Assembly: GCA_044370475.1 (NCBI GenBank)
Contig: JBILVK010000003.1
Span: forward strand, 13,389 to 77,388
DNA length: 64,000 nucleotides
Direction: 5' to 3'
Source: B1 sp044370475
GTDB taxonomy: Bacteria > Bacteroidota > Bacteroidia > UKL13-3
Shown here in pieces: positions 27,606 to 35,376 of the stretch. A program made the position numbers and the translations under genes. Positions within the stretch are counted from its first letter, which is position 1. The number at the start of each line of letters is the position of its first letter. The notes below the pieces were generated by a model, which ran no database searches, was not told the origin of the DNA, and saw nothing but the letters and a program-made list of their open reading frames with translations.

Positions 27606-30302
27606 CTTTAACACAGCAATTTTGGCGGCGGCATCGGCCTTTTTCTGACGCTCTTTCTCTACCAAATCGGGCTTGGCATTGGCCACAAATTTCTCGTTAC
27701 TCAATTTGGCATCCACCGACTTCATAAAACCTTCCAAGTACACAATTTCCTTCTCCATTTTTTCGCGCTCTGCGGTTTCATCCACCTGTAGGTTCAGCAC
27801 AACAAAAACCTCATCTGTATCTACAGGCAATAAAGTACTGCCTTCAGGCTGCGTTTGAACAAACAAAATGCTACTTACATTGGCCAACTTCTTAATTAAA
27901 AATGCATAAGGTGCATACAAACTTTCATCCTTGGCTTTGATAAAAATTTCAAAGGCCTCTTTCGGACTTAATCCTTTGGCATTTCTTAGGTTTCTAATTT
28001 GTTGAATGGTCTCAAACACCCTTGATAAATCTGGTGAAACCAGCTTACTTGCAACTGGATATGGGGCAATACAAATTGAATCTCCTGCTTTACGTTCACC
28101 AATATTTTGCCAAATTTCTTCGGTAATAAATGGCATATAAGGATGCAATAACTTCATTAAACCCTCAAAATAAGCTATGGTATGGTTGTAGGTACTTTCA
28201 TTCATCGGTTCACCAAAAACAGGCTTCACCATTTCCAAATACCAAGCACAAAAATCGTCCCAAATAAGCTTATAAATACTCATTAAGGCCTCACTCAATC
28301 GATACCCTTTAAACTTCTCTTCAATGTCTATTAATGCAGCAGATAACCTACCCGCAAACCAATCTGCATTGAGCTTATTTGCTGAAAGAATCTCTGGGCT
28401 GAACCCATTATCTGGCTTCACTTCCCAGCCTTTTACCAACCTAAAAGCATTCCATATTTTGTTGGCAAAATTTCTTCCTTGCTCAACCTGACTTTCATCA
28501 AACAAGATATCATTACCCGCAGGAGAACACAACAACATGCCCATGCGCACACCATCTGCACCAAACTGCGCAATTAAATCCAATGGATCTGGCGAATTAC
28601 CCAAAGATTTGCTCATCTTCCTGCGCTGTTTATCGCGCACAATGCCGGTATAATATACATTGCTAAAAGGCTTCTCCCCTCTCCACTCATAACCCGCCAT
28701 AATCATACGCGCCACCCAGAAAAACATAATCTCTGGAGCAGTTACCAAATCATTGGTTGGATAAAAATGCTTGATATCTTCATTCTCTGGATTCTCAAAA
28801 CCATCAAAAACAGAGATAGGCCACAACCACGAACTGAACCAAGTATCTAGTACGTCTTCGTCTTGGTGCAAGCGAAGAGGCTGGGTAGGCTTCTGGCCGC
28901 TGGCTTCTGGCTGCTGGCTATTTGAAGTTGGCTGCTGGCTGTTGCTTGCTGGCTGCTGGCTATTTCTAGATTCTGCAATTTGCAAAGCTTCTGCTTCTGT
29001 TTTAGCTACTGCTACAAATTGATTGTTTTCGTCGTACCAGGCTGGGATACGCTGGCCCCACCACAATTGCCTACTAATGCACCAATCTTTTATATTGTCG
29101 ATCCAATGCTTGTAGGTGTTCTTCATTTTGGCCGGATGAAACTGAATTTCATCACTCATCACCGCATCCAAAACCTGCGGATTACGCTCCATGAATTTCT
29201 TCATGTCAATCCACCATTGAAGACTCAACCTTGGCTCAATAACAGCACCTGTGCGCTCACTTGTTCCAACCTGATTCTTATATTCTTCAATCTTTACAAT
29301 ATGTCCAGCCTCCTCTAAATCGATGGCTATTTGTTTGCGCACCGCAAAGCGATCCTTGCCAATATAGCGTTCATCCTTAGCCTCTGCGTTTAAAAACCCA
29401 CTTTCATCTAAGATGTCAATTACAGGCAAGCCGTATTTCTGACCCAATGCATAATCGTTTACATCATGCGCAGGAGTAACCTTGAGACAACCCGTACCAA
29501 AATCTGTAGCCACATACTCATCCGCAATAATTGGAATTTCGCGGTTCAAAAACGGCACCAATGCCTTTTGACCAACCAAGTGCTTAAAGCGCTCATCTGT
29601 TGGATTTACACAAATGGCAACATCCGCCAAAATGGTCTCCGGACGCGTAGTAGCGATGGTTACAAACGCACCACTACCATCAGCCATAAAATACTTTATA
29701 TAGTATAATTTTGATTGAACCTCCTTGTGAATTACCTCCTCATCACTCAAGGCAGTTTTGCCAAGCGGATCCCAATTTACCATGCGCAAACCACGGTAGA
29801 TAAGTCCCTTATTATAAAGATCTATAAACACCTCAATAACCGCTTCGCTCAATTTTGGCTCCATGGTAAAACGCGTTCTATCCCAATCGCAACTCGCACC
29901 TAATTTCTTAAGCTGATCCAAGATAATGCCGCCATATTTTTCTTTCCATTCCCAAGCATACTTCAAAAAATCCTCCCTACTCAAATCAGACTTCTTGATA
30001 CCACGCTCACGCAACATTTGCACCACCTTGGCCTCGGTTGCAATAGACGCATGGTCTGTTCCAGGCACCCAGCATGCATTCTTACCCTCCATACGCGCTT
30101 TTCTAACCAAGACATCCTGTATGGTATTATTAAGCATGTGACCCATGTGTAAAACACCCGTAACATTAGGTGGCGGAATTACTATGGTAAAAGGCTCCTT
30201 ATCTGGATTTGGTTCAGCATGAAAAAACTTTTGGTCGATCCAATACTGATACCACTTATTTTCAAAATCCTGTGGTGAATATGTTTTTGCTAGTTCGGTC
30301 AT
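27588..30302 (-). CDS. valS: Valyl-tRNA synthetase
   Basis: This class I aminoacyl-tRNA synthetase of 904 aa charges tRNA-Val in the cytoplasm. It shows PPPNVTG-HMGH (HIGH motif at 52-55), an editing domain (TTRPET), the WFSS-W segment, KMSKS near residue 560, the anticodon-binding domain and a C-terminal coiled coil rich in E/K. Between AEALQIAE and QDEDVLDTWFSS there is an extra ~29-residue low-complexity stretch of the heptapeptide NSQQPxS, absent from the E. coli enzyme as I recall it, which is encoded by a 7-bp repeat array (28892-28968). The frame is kept and all catalytic motifs are present, so the enzyme should work. The ATG lies 3 nt from another heptanucleotide array. Confidence 0.95.
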   Translation of the reverse strand: MTELAKTYSPQDFENKWYQYWIDQKFFHAEPNPDKEPFTIVIPPPNVTGVLHMGHMLNNTIQDVLVRKARMEGKNACWVPGTDHASIATEAKVVQMLRERGIKKSDLSREDFLKYAWEWKEKYGGIILDQLKKLGASCDWDRTRFTMEPKLSEAVIEVFIDLYNKGLIYRGLRMVNWDPLGKTALSDEEVIHKEVQSKLYYIKYFMADGSGAFVTIATTRPETILADVAICVNPTDERFKHLVGQKALVPFLNREIPIIADEYVATDFGTGCLKVTPAHDVNDYALGQKYGLPVIDILDESGFLNAEAKDERYIGKDRFAVRKQIAIDLEEAGHIVKIEEYKNQVGTSERTGAVIEPRLSLQWWIDMKKFMERNPQVLDAVMSDEIQFHPAKMKNTYKHWIDNIKDWCISRQLWWGQRIPAWYDENNQFVAVAKTEAEALQIAESRNSQQPASNSQQPTSNSQQPEASGQKPTQPLRLHQDEDVLDTWFSSWLWPISVFDGFENPENEDIKHFYPTNDLVTAPEIMFFWVARMIMAGYEWRGEKPFSNVYYTGIVRDKQRRKMSKSLGNSPDPLDLIAQFGADGVRMGMLLCSPAGNDILFDESQVEQGRNFANKIWNAFRLVKGWEVKPDNGFSPEILSANKLNADWFAGRLSAALIDIEEKFKGYRLSEALMSIYKLIWDDFCAWYLEMVKPVFGEPMNESTYNHTIAYFEGLMKLLHPYMPFITEEIWQNIGERKAGDSICIAPYPVASKLVSPDLSRVFETIQQIRNLRNAKGLSPKEAFEIFIKAKDESLYAPYAFLIKKLANVSSILFVQTQPEGSTLLPVDTDEVFVVLNLQVDETAEREKMEKEIVYLEGFMKSVDAKLSNEKFVANAKPDLVEKERQKKADAAAKIAVLKKSLGI
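28892..28968 (-). repeat. Heptanucleotide array inside valS
   Basis: Eleven consecutive 7-bp words, on the plus strand mostly GCTGGCT and TCTGGCT with variants ATTTGAA, GTTGGCT, GTTGCTT and ATTTCTA, give 77 bp. Three words make 21 bp, so the peptide repeats every seven residues (NSQQPAS, NSQQPTS, NSQQPEA). The same words occur outside genes at 30363-30398 and 58461-58481. Confidence 0.9.
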
Positions 30303-30303
30303 T

Positions 30304-30530
30304 TTGGTCTTTGGTCGTTGGTCTTTGGTCGTTAGTCGTTGGTCTTTAGTCGTTGGGAAGGCCTCTGGCTGCTGGCAACTGGCTTCTGGCTGTTAGCTTT
30401 TAATTTGAGTATTTTGGCAAATTGGTCGTTAGTCTTTGGTCGTTAGTCTTTGGGAAGGGCCTCTATCTGCTGGCTTTGTCAGCCGTAGCTTAAGCGAAGG
30501 CTGAGCTTATGGCTATGAGCTTAGGAATTT
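30304..30530. repeat. Heptanucleotide arrays upstream of valS
   Basis: Words GGTCTTT, GGTCGTT and AGTCGTT run from about 30304 to 30355, then TCTGGCT, GCTGGCA, ACTGGCT and GTTAGCT from 30364 to 30398, then GGTCGTT-type words again at 30423-30452. At ~30485-30505 there is an AGCTTAAGCGAAGGCTGAGC element also found, with one change, at ~58491-58511. No gene is present. Confidence 0.85.
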
Positions 30531-30664
30531 AACAAAGCTTGTTCTTTGGACAAATTTCATATTAATTATAGCATTGACTATCATAAGCGAGTTTTAAAAT
30601 TCAATATTATAAAATACTTAATAAAGCCCAAAGGACAATTTACCAAATTATCAATATTCCTGAC

Positions 30665-30930
30665 CCCGCGAAGCCGAAGGCCAGCAACCAAATGGTATTC
30701 ATTTACGAAGTAAATCATTACCATCCCCCTCAACCTCAAGCGAAGCCGAAGGCCAGCAAACCCTACCTCAAGCGAAGCCGAAGGCAAAGCACCCAAATGG
30801 TATTCATTTACGAAGTAAATTAATACCATCCCCCTCAAGCGAAGCCGAAGGCCAAGCACCCAAATGGTATTCATTTACGAAGTAAATCAATACCATCCCC
30901 CTCAACCTCAAGCGAAGCCGAAGGCCAGCG
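30665..30930. repeat. Hairpin cassette repeats (GCGAAGCCGAAGGC and a 33-bp hairpin)
   Basis: GCGAAGCCGAAGGC occurs about five times. Between copies lies a 33-bp hairpin at 30692-30724, 30797-30829 and 30864-30896, with arms ATGGTATTCATTTAC and GTAAATNAATACCAT around a GAA loop. The open frames across this stretch (rich in LRLRG) are by-products of the repeat. Confidence 0.85.
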
Positions 30931-30943
30931 CCCCCCAGCACCA

Positions 30944-31068
30944 TTTTCGCGTGCTTAGGTAGTTTTTGGCAAGGCATGCAAGGGATAAAAATGCGAAGTT
31001 TACTCGTGTAAATGAGCATTTCTTATCCCGCGCATAACGCCGCCAAAAGCTACCTAAGCGCGCGAAAA
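30944..31068. repeat. 125-bp long inverted repeat
   Basis: The left arm starts TTTTCGCGTGCTTAGGTAG at 30944 and the right arm ends CTACCTAAGCGCGCGAAAA at 31068. The arms continue inward through TTTTTGGC/GCCAAAAG and GGGATAAAAATGC/GCATTTCTTATCCC to an inner pair around GTTTACTCGTGTAAAT. Nearly the whole element could fold into one hairpin. It lies just beyond the rplS terminator and resembles a MITE-like or structured-RNA element. No coding capacity is seen. Confidence 0.75.
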
Positions 31069-31072
31069 CAAA

Positions 31073-31102
31073 GGCCCCGACTCAAGTGAATGAGCCGGGG
31101 CC
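31073..31102 (-). terminator. Intrinsic terminator of rplS
   Basis: The stem GGCCCCG-a-CTCA / TGAG-c-CGGGGCC is followed on the minus strand by TTTGTTTT. It lies 21 bp after the rplS stop. Confidence 0.85.
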
Positions 31103-31123
31103 AGAGTTTAAGTTATGAAATTT

Positions 31124-31471
31124 TTACCCTCTTTTTTCTTTAATCTTGGCATTTTTACCCTTGGCTTCACGTAAATAGAATAAACGTGCCCTGCGGACCT
31201 TACCACGGGTTACCAATTCAATTTTGTCAATGTTTAAGCTGTATAAAGGAAAGATTCTTTCTACACCAACACCATTAGAAATTTTACGTACGGTGATGGT
31301 TTCGCTTAAACCAGCATTCCTACGTTGGATTACAACGCCTTGGTATTGCTGAATGCGCTCTTTTGCACCTTCACGAATTTTATAATGTACATTAATAGTA
31401 TCTCCAGCTGCGAAAGTTGGAAAACTTTTTCCTTGTGTAAATTCTTGCTCTACAAATTTTATTGCGTCCAT
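31124..31471 (-). CDS. rplS: 50S ribosomal protein L19
   Basis: The protein has 115 aa from the ATG at 31471; a longer frame to 31519 adds 16 residues not seen in L19. The family motifs are FPTFAAGDTINVHYKIREG, YQGVVIQRRNAG, ITVRKIS-GVGVERIFPLYS and the basic end KVRRARLFYLRE. L19 sits at the 30S-50S interface of the ribosome. The gene stands alone here, although its usual partner trmD is only 2.4 kb away, separated by four small genes and repeats. A strong hairpin terminator follows. Confidence 0.95.
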   Translation of the reverse strand: MDAIKFVEQEFTQGKSFPTFAAGDTINVHYKIREGAKERIQQYQGVVIQRRNAGLSETITVRKISNGVGVERIFPLYSLNIDKIELVTRGKVRRARLFYLREAKGKNAKIKEKRG

Positions 31472-31779
31472 GTTGCTATTCTTTTCTAAAAATCGGACTG
31501 CGAAAATAGCTTTTTTCAACTAAATACAAAAGCGGGGCGCAAAAAATTTATTTTTTATCACAGCCCCTCTCACTTTTTACAGCCTATAACCCTTGTTATT
31601 ACTAGCTTATCAAGCATTTACACTTACCTCATTTCAAAAAAAAACACGCAAAAAACCAACAGTTATTGGTCAACTTCATCGGTCAAAATGCCCATACCCC
31701 AATTTTCAATGCAAAAATATCAGTTGCCAGCTACCAAAAGTTAAGGCTCCTAAGCACAAATATAGTTGCTATATTTCCT

Positions 31780-32436
31780 TCATTTTTTCCCCAGAAGTAA
31801 TATAATGATGAGGATAATTACAGCTGTTGCAGTTACTGCCTTGTCAATACTTATTAAAGGTTTGCCCTTTATAAAACCATAAGGCAACATGACTAAACCA
31901 AGAATTACCAAACCGTACATCCATTTGCTGTCTTTGTCGGTCAATTCTGTTCGCAACTCAATGTCAATATAACTATTCCCATTTTTACTCAATCCATAAA
32001 AATCATTGTATGTATCCCAAAAAGAATTTTCGTCTAAGTTATCTAGGTCAGATTTTTTCACTTTAAGCTCTACCCTATCCCCAGCAAAAATGTTCGACTT
32101 CAAAGCATTATGGTCTGTCGCCCTATAGGTATTACCAGTAATTCTAAATTCGCGATTAAATTCTTTCGTTGTCACAATGATGTCTCGGTGAGTTGTCGAT
32201 TTTATTGAATATTCATGATACTTTGGTGCATCTTTAAGTGTGACATGAATGGTGCTTAACTCATTGTTTGGTATCGAATTGTCACGATTAGCTAAATAAA
32301 AAAACAGAAAAATAAATGTCAATGAAAAAGCAATAACAAAAATTCTTGTTCCTTTCGAAACGGGCTCATTAGACTCCTTTTTTATATTTTTTTTCAGCCT
32401 TTCCTGTTTTATTTTTCGTTTTTCTTGTCGGCTCAT
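31780..32436 (-). CDS. Hypothetical membrane protein
   Basis: I do not recognise the family. With the start at 32436 it has 218 aa. A highly basic N-terminus (RQEKRKIKQERLKKNIKKE) is followed by one membrane segment (residues ~36-56). A soluble region of about 100 residues comes next (IHVTLKDAPKYHEYSIKS), probably outside the cytoplasm. Two closely spaced membrane segments lie near the C-terminus (MYGLVILGLVMLPYGF and TATAVIILIIILLLG). The 260-bp gap to rplS holds nothing that I can identify. Confidence 0.6.
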   Translation of the reverse strand: MSRQEKRKIKQERLKKNIKKESNEPVSKGTRIFVIAFSLTFIFLFFYLANRDNSIPNNELSTIHVTLKDAPKYHEYSIKSTTHRDIIVTTKEFNREFRITGNTYRATDHNALKSNIFAGDRVELKVKKSDLDNLDENSFWDTYNDFYGLSKNGNSYIDIELRTELTDKDSKWMYGLVILGLVMLPYGFIKGKPLISIDKAVTATAVIILIIILLLGKK

Positions 32437-32535
32437 AAAATTATAGCTAACATTCAAATATAGAAAAGATCCTGTAAAATGATGTCACAATTGAGTGAAT
32501 AAAAAGGCTCAATTACCCTATAAAAACCTAGCACC

Positions 32536-32997
32536 TTAACTCAAAGCATCTATCTTCTTTTCAAAGCAAATGCTACTTGCAACATTTGAGTATTGCCCAT
32601 AATTAGCAATTATTTTGAAGTTACTTTTATGATATAAACCTATTGCCTCAGGCATTTTATCCCCTGTTTCTAAAACCAATTTGGCATACCCTAATTCTAT
32701 TGCCCACTTCTCAAGCTCCAACAAAACCAAAGAAGCCAAGCCCCTTCCCCTCTTATCCATGGGCACAAACATCCTCTTTATTTCCATGGTGGACTCATCA
32801 AATTCCTTCATGGCCCCACACGCCACAGCTTGCTCATTTTCAAATACCACCACCACATTCTTTATCTGATCTATTTTATTAAATTGAGCAAAAAAATCGT
32901 TCGCCTCACCATTACGTATGGCCAAATCCTTATCCAATTCCGCAACCAATTGTTGGAAATCAATATTCTCAGAGTCTGTTCTCACAATTGAAATCAT
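32536..32997 (-). CDS. GNAT-family N-acetyltransferase
   Basis: The protein has 153 aa from the preferred start at 32997. The GNAT core is clear: beta strands with VVVFENEQAVACGAMK, then KRMFVPMDKRGRGLASLVLLELE, where RGRGLA is the acetyl-CoA pyrophosphate-binding motif A, and LVLETGDKMPEAIGLYHKSNF, the motif B region. It acetylates an amine on an unknown small molecule or protein, using acetyl-CoA in the cytoplasm. A palindromic GGTTCGAACC lies 43 nt before the start. Confidence 0.85.
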   Translation of the reverse strand: MISIVRTDSENIDFQQLVAELDKDLAIRNGEANDFFAQFNKIDQIKNVVVVFENEQAVACGAMKEFDESTMEIKRMFVPMDKRGRGLASLVLLELEKWAIELGYAKLVLETGDKMPEAIGLYHKSNFKIIANYGQYSNVASSICFEKKIDALS

Positions 32998-33040
32998 TAT
33001 TGAAACATTTAATTTACCAATCAAATTTCAATTTTATTTC

Positions 33041-33052
33041 GGTTCGAACCAA
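33041..33052 (+). repeat. Interspersed motif copy GGTTCGAACCAA (intergenic)
   Basis: This exact palindromic core lies 43 nt upstream of the GNAT start. Its flanks (TTATTTC before, TA after) match those of the copy at 4085. Confidence 0.7.
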
Positions 33053-33078
33053 TAAAGCGACTGAAAGGATTCTCACAA

Positions 33079-33297
33079 CTACTCCGTTTTGCCTTTAAAA
33101 GTAGCATAAATTTCCATGGCATGTCCGTGACCCAATTCAAAATCTTCCTTAAGCCAATTGGTGATTTCTGTAGCTTTAATTTTTGGATTCAATTTACCAC
33201 CCACCAAAAACCCTTTTCCCTCGGCTAATTTTTTAAAATCCTCAGGTGATTTGCCTGTCTTGGCTTTAATATTATCTATATATGCTTGAAACGACAT
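33079..33297 (-). CDS. DUF4287 domain protein
   Basis: This 72-aa soluble protein fills the DUF4287 domain: SFQAYIDNIKAKTGKSPEDF, a GK-rich middle (FLVGGKLNPKIKATEI) and a C-terminal LGHGHAMEIYATFKG. The HGHAM motif is typical of the family, which is often found alone or joined to a DUF5655-like domain. Its biochemical role is not known. It is on the same strand as the GNAT gene that follows it, 81 bp away. Confidence 0.85.
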   Translation of the reverse strand: MSFQAYIDNIKAKTGKSPEDFKKLAEGKGFLVGGKLNPKIKATEITNWLKEDFELGHGHAMEIYATFKGKTE

Positions 33298-33369
33298 TGC
33301 TCTTATTTTTTAGTTCAATAATACACAAAACATTTTTTGCAACAAAAATTGGAAATGCTTTACTCCAAA

Positions 33370-33890
33370 TGCCTTCGCACAAAGACTATCGACAAACGAC
33401 CAAAGACCTTCCCGCCACAGATGCACAGATTAACTTTTAAAAAAAGCCAAAAAAACATCTGCGAAATCTCCCCTAACCTAAAAAACCTGCGCTAGAGAGG
33501 ATTTGCAATCCTCACCATTCCTGTTCTAGGTGTGGATTACAAATCCACACCAGATAATTCTTTTAGCTATTGGCTTTTAGAAATCTGTGAATCTGTGGCC
33601 CTGCGCTGGTGTGGATTTTCAATCCTCACCAGATAGGCAAAATAGCCACAGATGCACAGATTAACTTTTATAAAAAAAAGCAAAAAAAACATCTGCGAAA
33701 TCTCCCCTAATCCAAAAAATCTGCGTGAAATTTAAACTAACGGCCAAAACCTTTCCGCCACAAATGCACAGATTAATCTTATAAAAAAAATAAAAGCTAA
33801 AGGCCAACAGCTAACGGCTAACAGCCAGGAGCCAGTTGCCAGGTGCCAGTAGCCTCCCCCAAAGACCAACGACCAAAGACTAAAGACCTA
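33370..33890. repeat. Mixed repeat region: CCACAGATGCACAGATT repeats, REP-like palindromes, heptanucleotide arrays
   Basis: No gene is seen in 33298-33879. CCACAGATGCACAGATTAA and its A-rich tail occur at ~33416 and ~33650, with a variant at ~33757, and an inverted piece lies at ~33580. REP-like palindromes with GGATTTGCAATCC and GGATTACAAATCC cores lie at ~33497 and ~33534. Heptanucleotide words (TAACAGC, CAGGTGC type) run 33795-33854, and CAAAGAC/CAACGAC words run 33860-33887, overlapping the trmD stop. Confidence 0.85.
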
Positions 33891-34554
33891 ATTCCGGTCT
33901 CCGCTCCTTAGTCCGCTCCAAACTTTGCTCATGACGCCATTCATCTATTTTGGCTTGGTGACCAGATAACAAAACCTCAGGCACCTTCCATCCTTTATAC
34001 TCCGCTGGACGGGTGTAGACTGGCGGACTAATTAAATCGTCTTGAAAAGAATCGCTTAAGGCAGATGTTTCATCATTTAATGCACCCGGAATTAACCGAA
34101 CCACTGCATCTACCATGGCGGCGGCAGCCAACTCACCACCTGTTAATACAAAATCGCCTAAGCTCAATTCACGCGTTACTAAGTGCTCACGCACGCGCTC
34201 ATCAACTCCTTTATAATGTCCGCACAGGAAAGCAATATTCTTTTTAGTGCTTAATTCATTCGCAATTTTCTGCGTAAATGGCTCGCCATCCGGACTCATA
34301 TAAATGATTTCATCGTAGCTTACCTTTTCTTTTAATTGGTTCAGACAGCGGTCTATGGGTTCTATGCTCATCACCATGCCCGCCCCACCACCAAAGGGGT
34401 AATCATCTACGTTTTTATGTTTAGACAGCGAATAATCTCTAATATTATGCAATTCGATCTGAACCAATTCACGCTCAATGGCACGTTTGATAATGGATTG
34501 CGAGAAGGGTCCATCAAAAATTTGGGGAAACAAAGTTAAAATGTCAATTTGCAT
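33880..34554 (-). CDS. trmD: tRNA (guanine-N1-)-methyltransferase
   Basis: The enzyme has 224 aa from the ATG at 34554 (MQIDILTLFPQIF, the standard TrmD start); an upstream frame to 34602 is not conserved. It uses SAM to methylate G37 of tRNAs that read CNN codons, which prevents frameshifting. The trefoil-knot motifs are present: FLCGHYKGVDERV and LSLGDFVLTGGELAA, with the catalytic Asp region SFQDDLISPPVYTRP. The last codons and stop (GGTCTTTAG) are part of a CAAAGAC heptanucleotide array, so the C-terminus is formed by repeat DNA. The start lies 48 bp from a divergent gene at 34603. Confidence 0.95.
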   Translation of the reverse strand: MQIDILTLFPQIFDGPFSQSIIKRAIERELVQIELHNIRDYSLSKHKNVDDYPFGGGAGMVMSIEPIDRCLNQLKEKVSYDEIIYMSPDGEPFTQKIANELSTKKNIAFLCGHYKGVDERVREHLVTRELSLGDFVLTGGELAAAAMVDAVVRLIPGALNDETSALSDSFQDDLISPPVYTRPAEYKGWKVPEVLLSGHQAKIDEWRHEQSLERTKERRPELGL

Positions 34555-34602
34555 ATGTTTCACAAAAATAAGCTTATAATTCAGAACAAAATATTCCATC
34601 AC

Positions 34603-35286
34603 ATGAAAAAGTATGTATTCCTCTCTTATTTAGGCTTAGTTTCTATCTTCTCTTGGGCGCAAGGAACAGGCATGCAGACTTCCCAACAAGAGTTAATTGG
34701 CAAATTAAGTAGCCTACAAAACCCTACTTTCCAAATAGGCGGTTTGCAAGGTGCAGATAAAGGAAAACCCATTAAATACAATGCTTTTGGCATGGGACTC
34801 ATTCCCACAGATTATTTAATGGTGGGGGGAAATCATGTAAGCTTTCGCAAATTTGGTGCTGGACTAAGTTGGCGATTGGGCATTAACAATATGCAAATTA
34901 ATAAAGAAGGATTTAGTGAGGTAAATTTTGATACTGCCAAGAATAATGGATGGCTTACAGGTAAATCTAAACTCACTTATTCGTATGGAGCCAACCTAAA
35001 TTTTGTATTTGCCATCACTAAAAAAATCCCAGGCTATTTTGGAATTGGCGCGATTAGACAAAGAGGATTTTCAGAACTGCAAACTCCTTTTGCAAACCCA
35101 GGTGAAACGGAATGGCAATTAGACCCCAATAAAACAAAATTTGTATTCAACTTTGGAGCGGGCGTCTTCATTCCATTAGCAAGCAGGGTTGTCTTAAACT
35201 TATCTTACGACCATATGCCACAAACCGTATTTGTGGGCATCGCCATCTCAGGGCCCTTTAACTACGAAGACATCGATATGTGGTAG
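34603..35286 (+). CDS. Probable outer-membrane beta-barrel or secreted protein
   Basis: The start at 34603 gives 227 aa with a clear signal peptide (KKYVFLSYLGLVSIFSWAQG). The mature part has alternating strands rich in aromatic residues (KFGAGLSWRLGI, LTYSYGANLNFVFAI, FVFNFGAGVFIPLASRVVLNLSYDH), as in small outer-membrane barrels. No family is recognised. It is divergent from trmD. A 12-bp inverted repeat overlaps its 3' end. Confidence 0.6.
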   Translation: MKKYVFLSYLGLVSIFSWAQGTGMQTSQQELIGKLSSLQNPTFQIGGLQGADKGKPIKYNAFGMGLIPTDYLMVGGNHVSFRKFGAGLSWRLGINNMQINKEGFSEVNFDTAKNNGWLTGKSKLTYSYGANLNFVFAITKKIPGYFGIGAIRQRGFSELQTPFANPGETEWQLDPNKTKFVFNFGAGVFIPLASRVVLNLSYDHMPQTVFVGIAISGPFNYEDIDMW

Positions 35287-35313
35287 AAAATACCCCCACA
35301 AATCGATGTCTTC
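35266..35313. terminator. Inverted repeat between convergent genes
   Basis: The perfect 12-bp arms GAAGACATCGAT (35266-35277) and ATCGATGTCTTC (35302-35313) enclose the stop codon of the plus-strand gene. The position between convergent genes suggests a two-way terminator, although the T-tract is weak. Confidence 0.5.
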
Positions 35314-35376
35314 AATTAGTTAATTTCGGATGGCGCTTTTTAAAGAACTGCCATTTATTTTCTTAAATAAATGTTC

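Noticed and set aside
28876..28976. Assembly error or frameshift in valS
   Set aside because: The frame is continuous on both sides, the insert keeps a 21-bp period, and the same words exist at other loci, so a real array is more likely.
28771..29022. Plus-strand 83-aa frame rich in Trp, Cys and Leu inside valS
   Set aside because: It is the complement of the valS heptanucleotide array, and the minus-strand gene clearly owns the region.
30581..31019. Small LRLRG-rich proteins (97 and 71 aa)
   Set aside because: They translate the GCGAAGCCGAAGGC and hairpin cassette on the minus strand. They overlap each other and have no protein-like composition.
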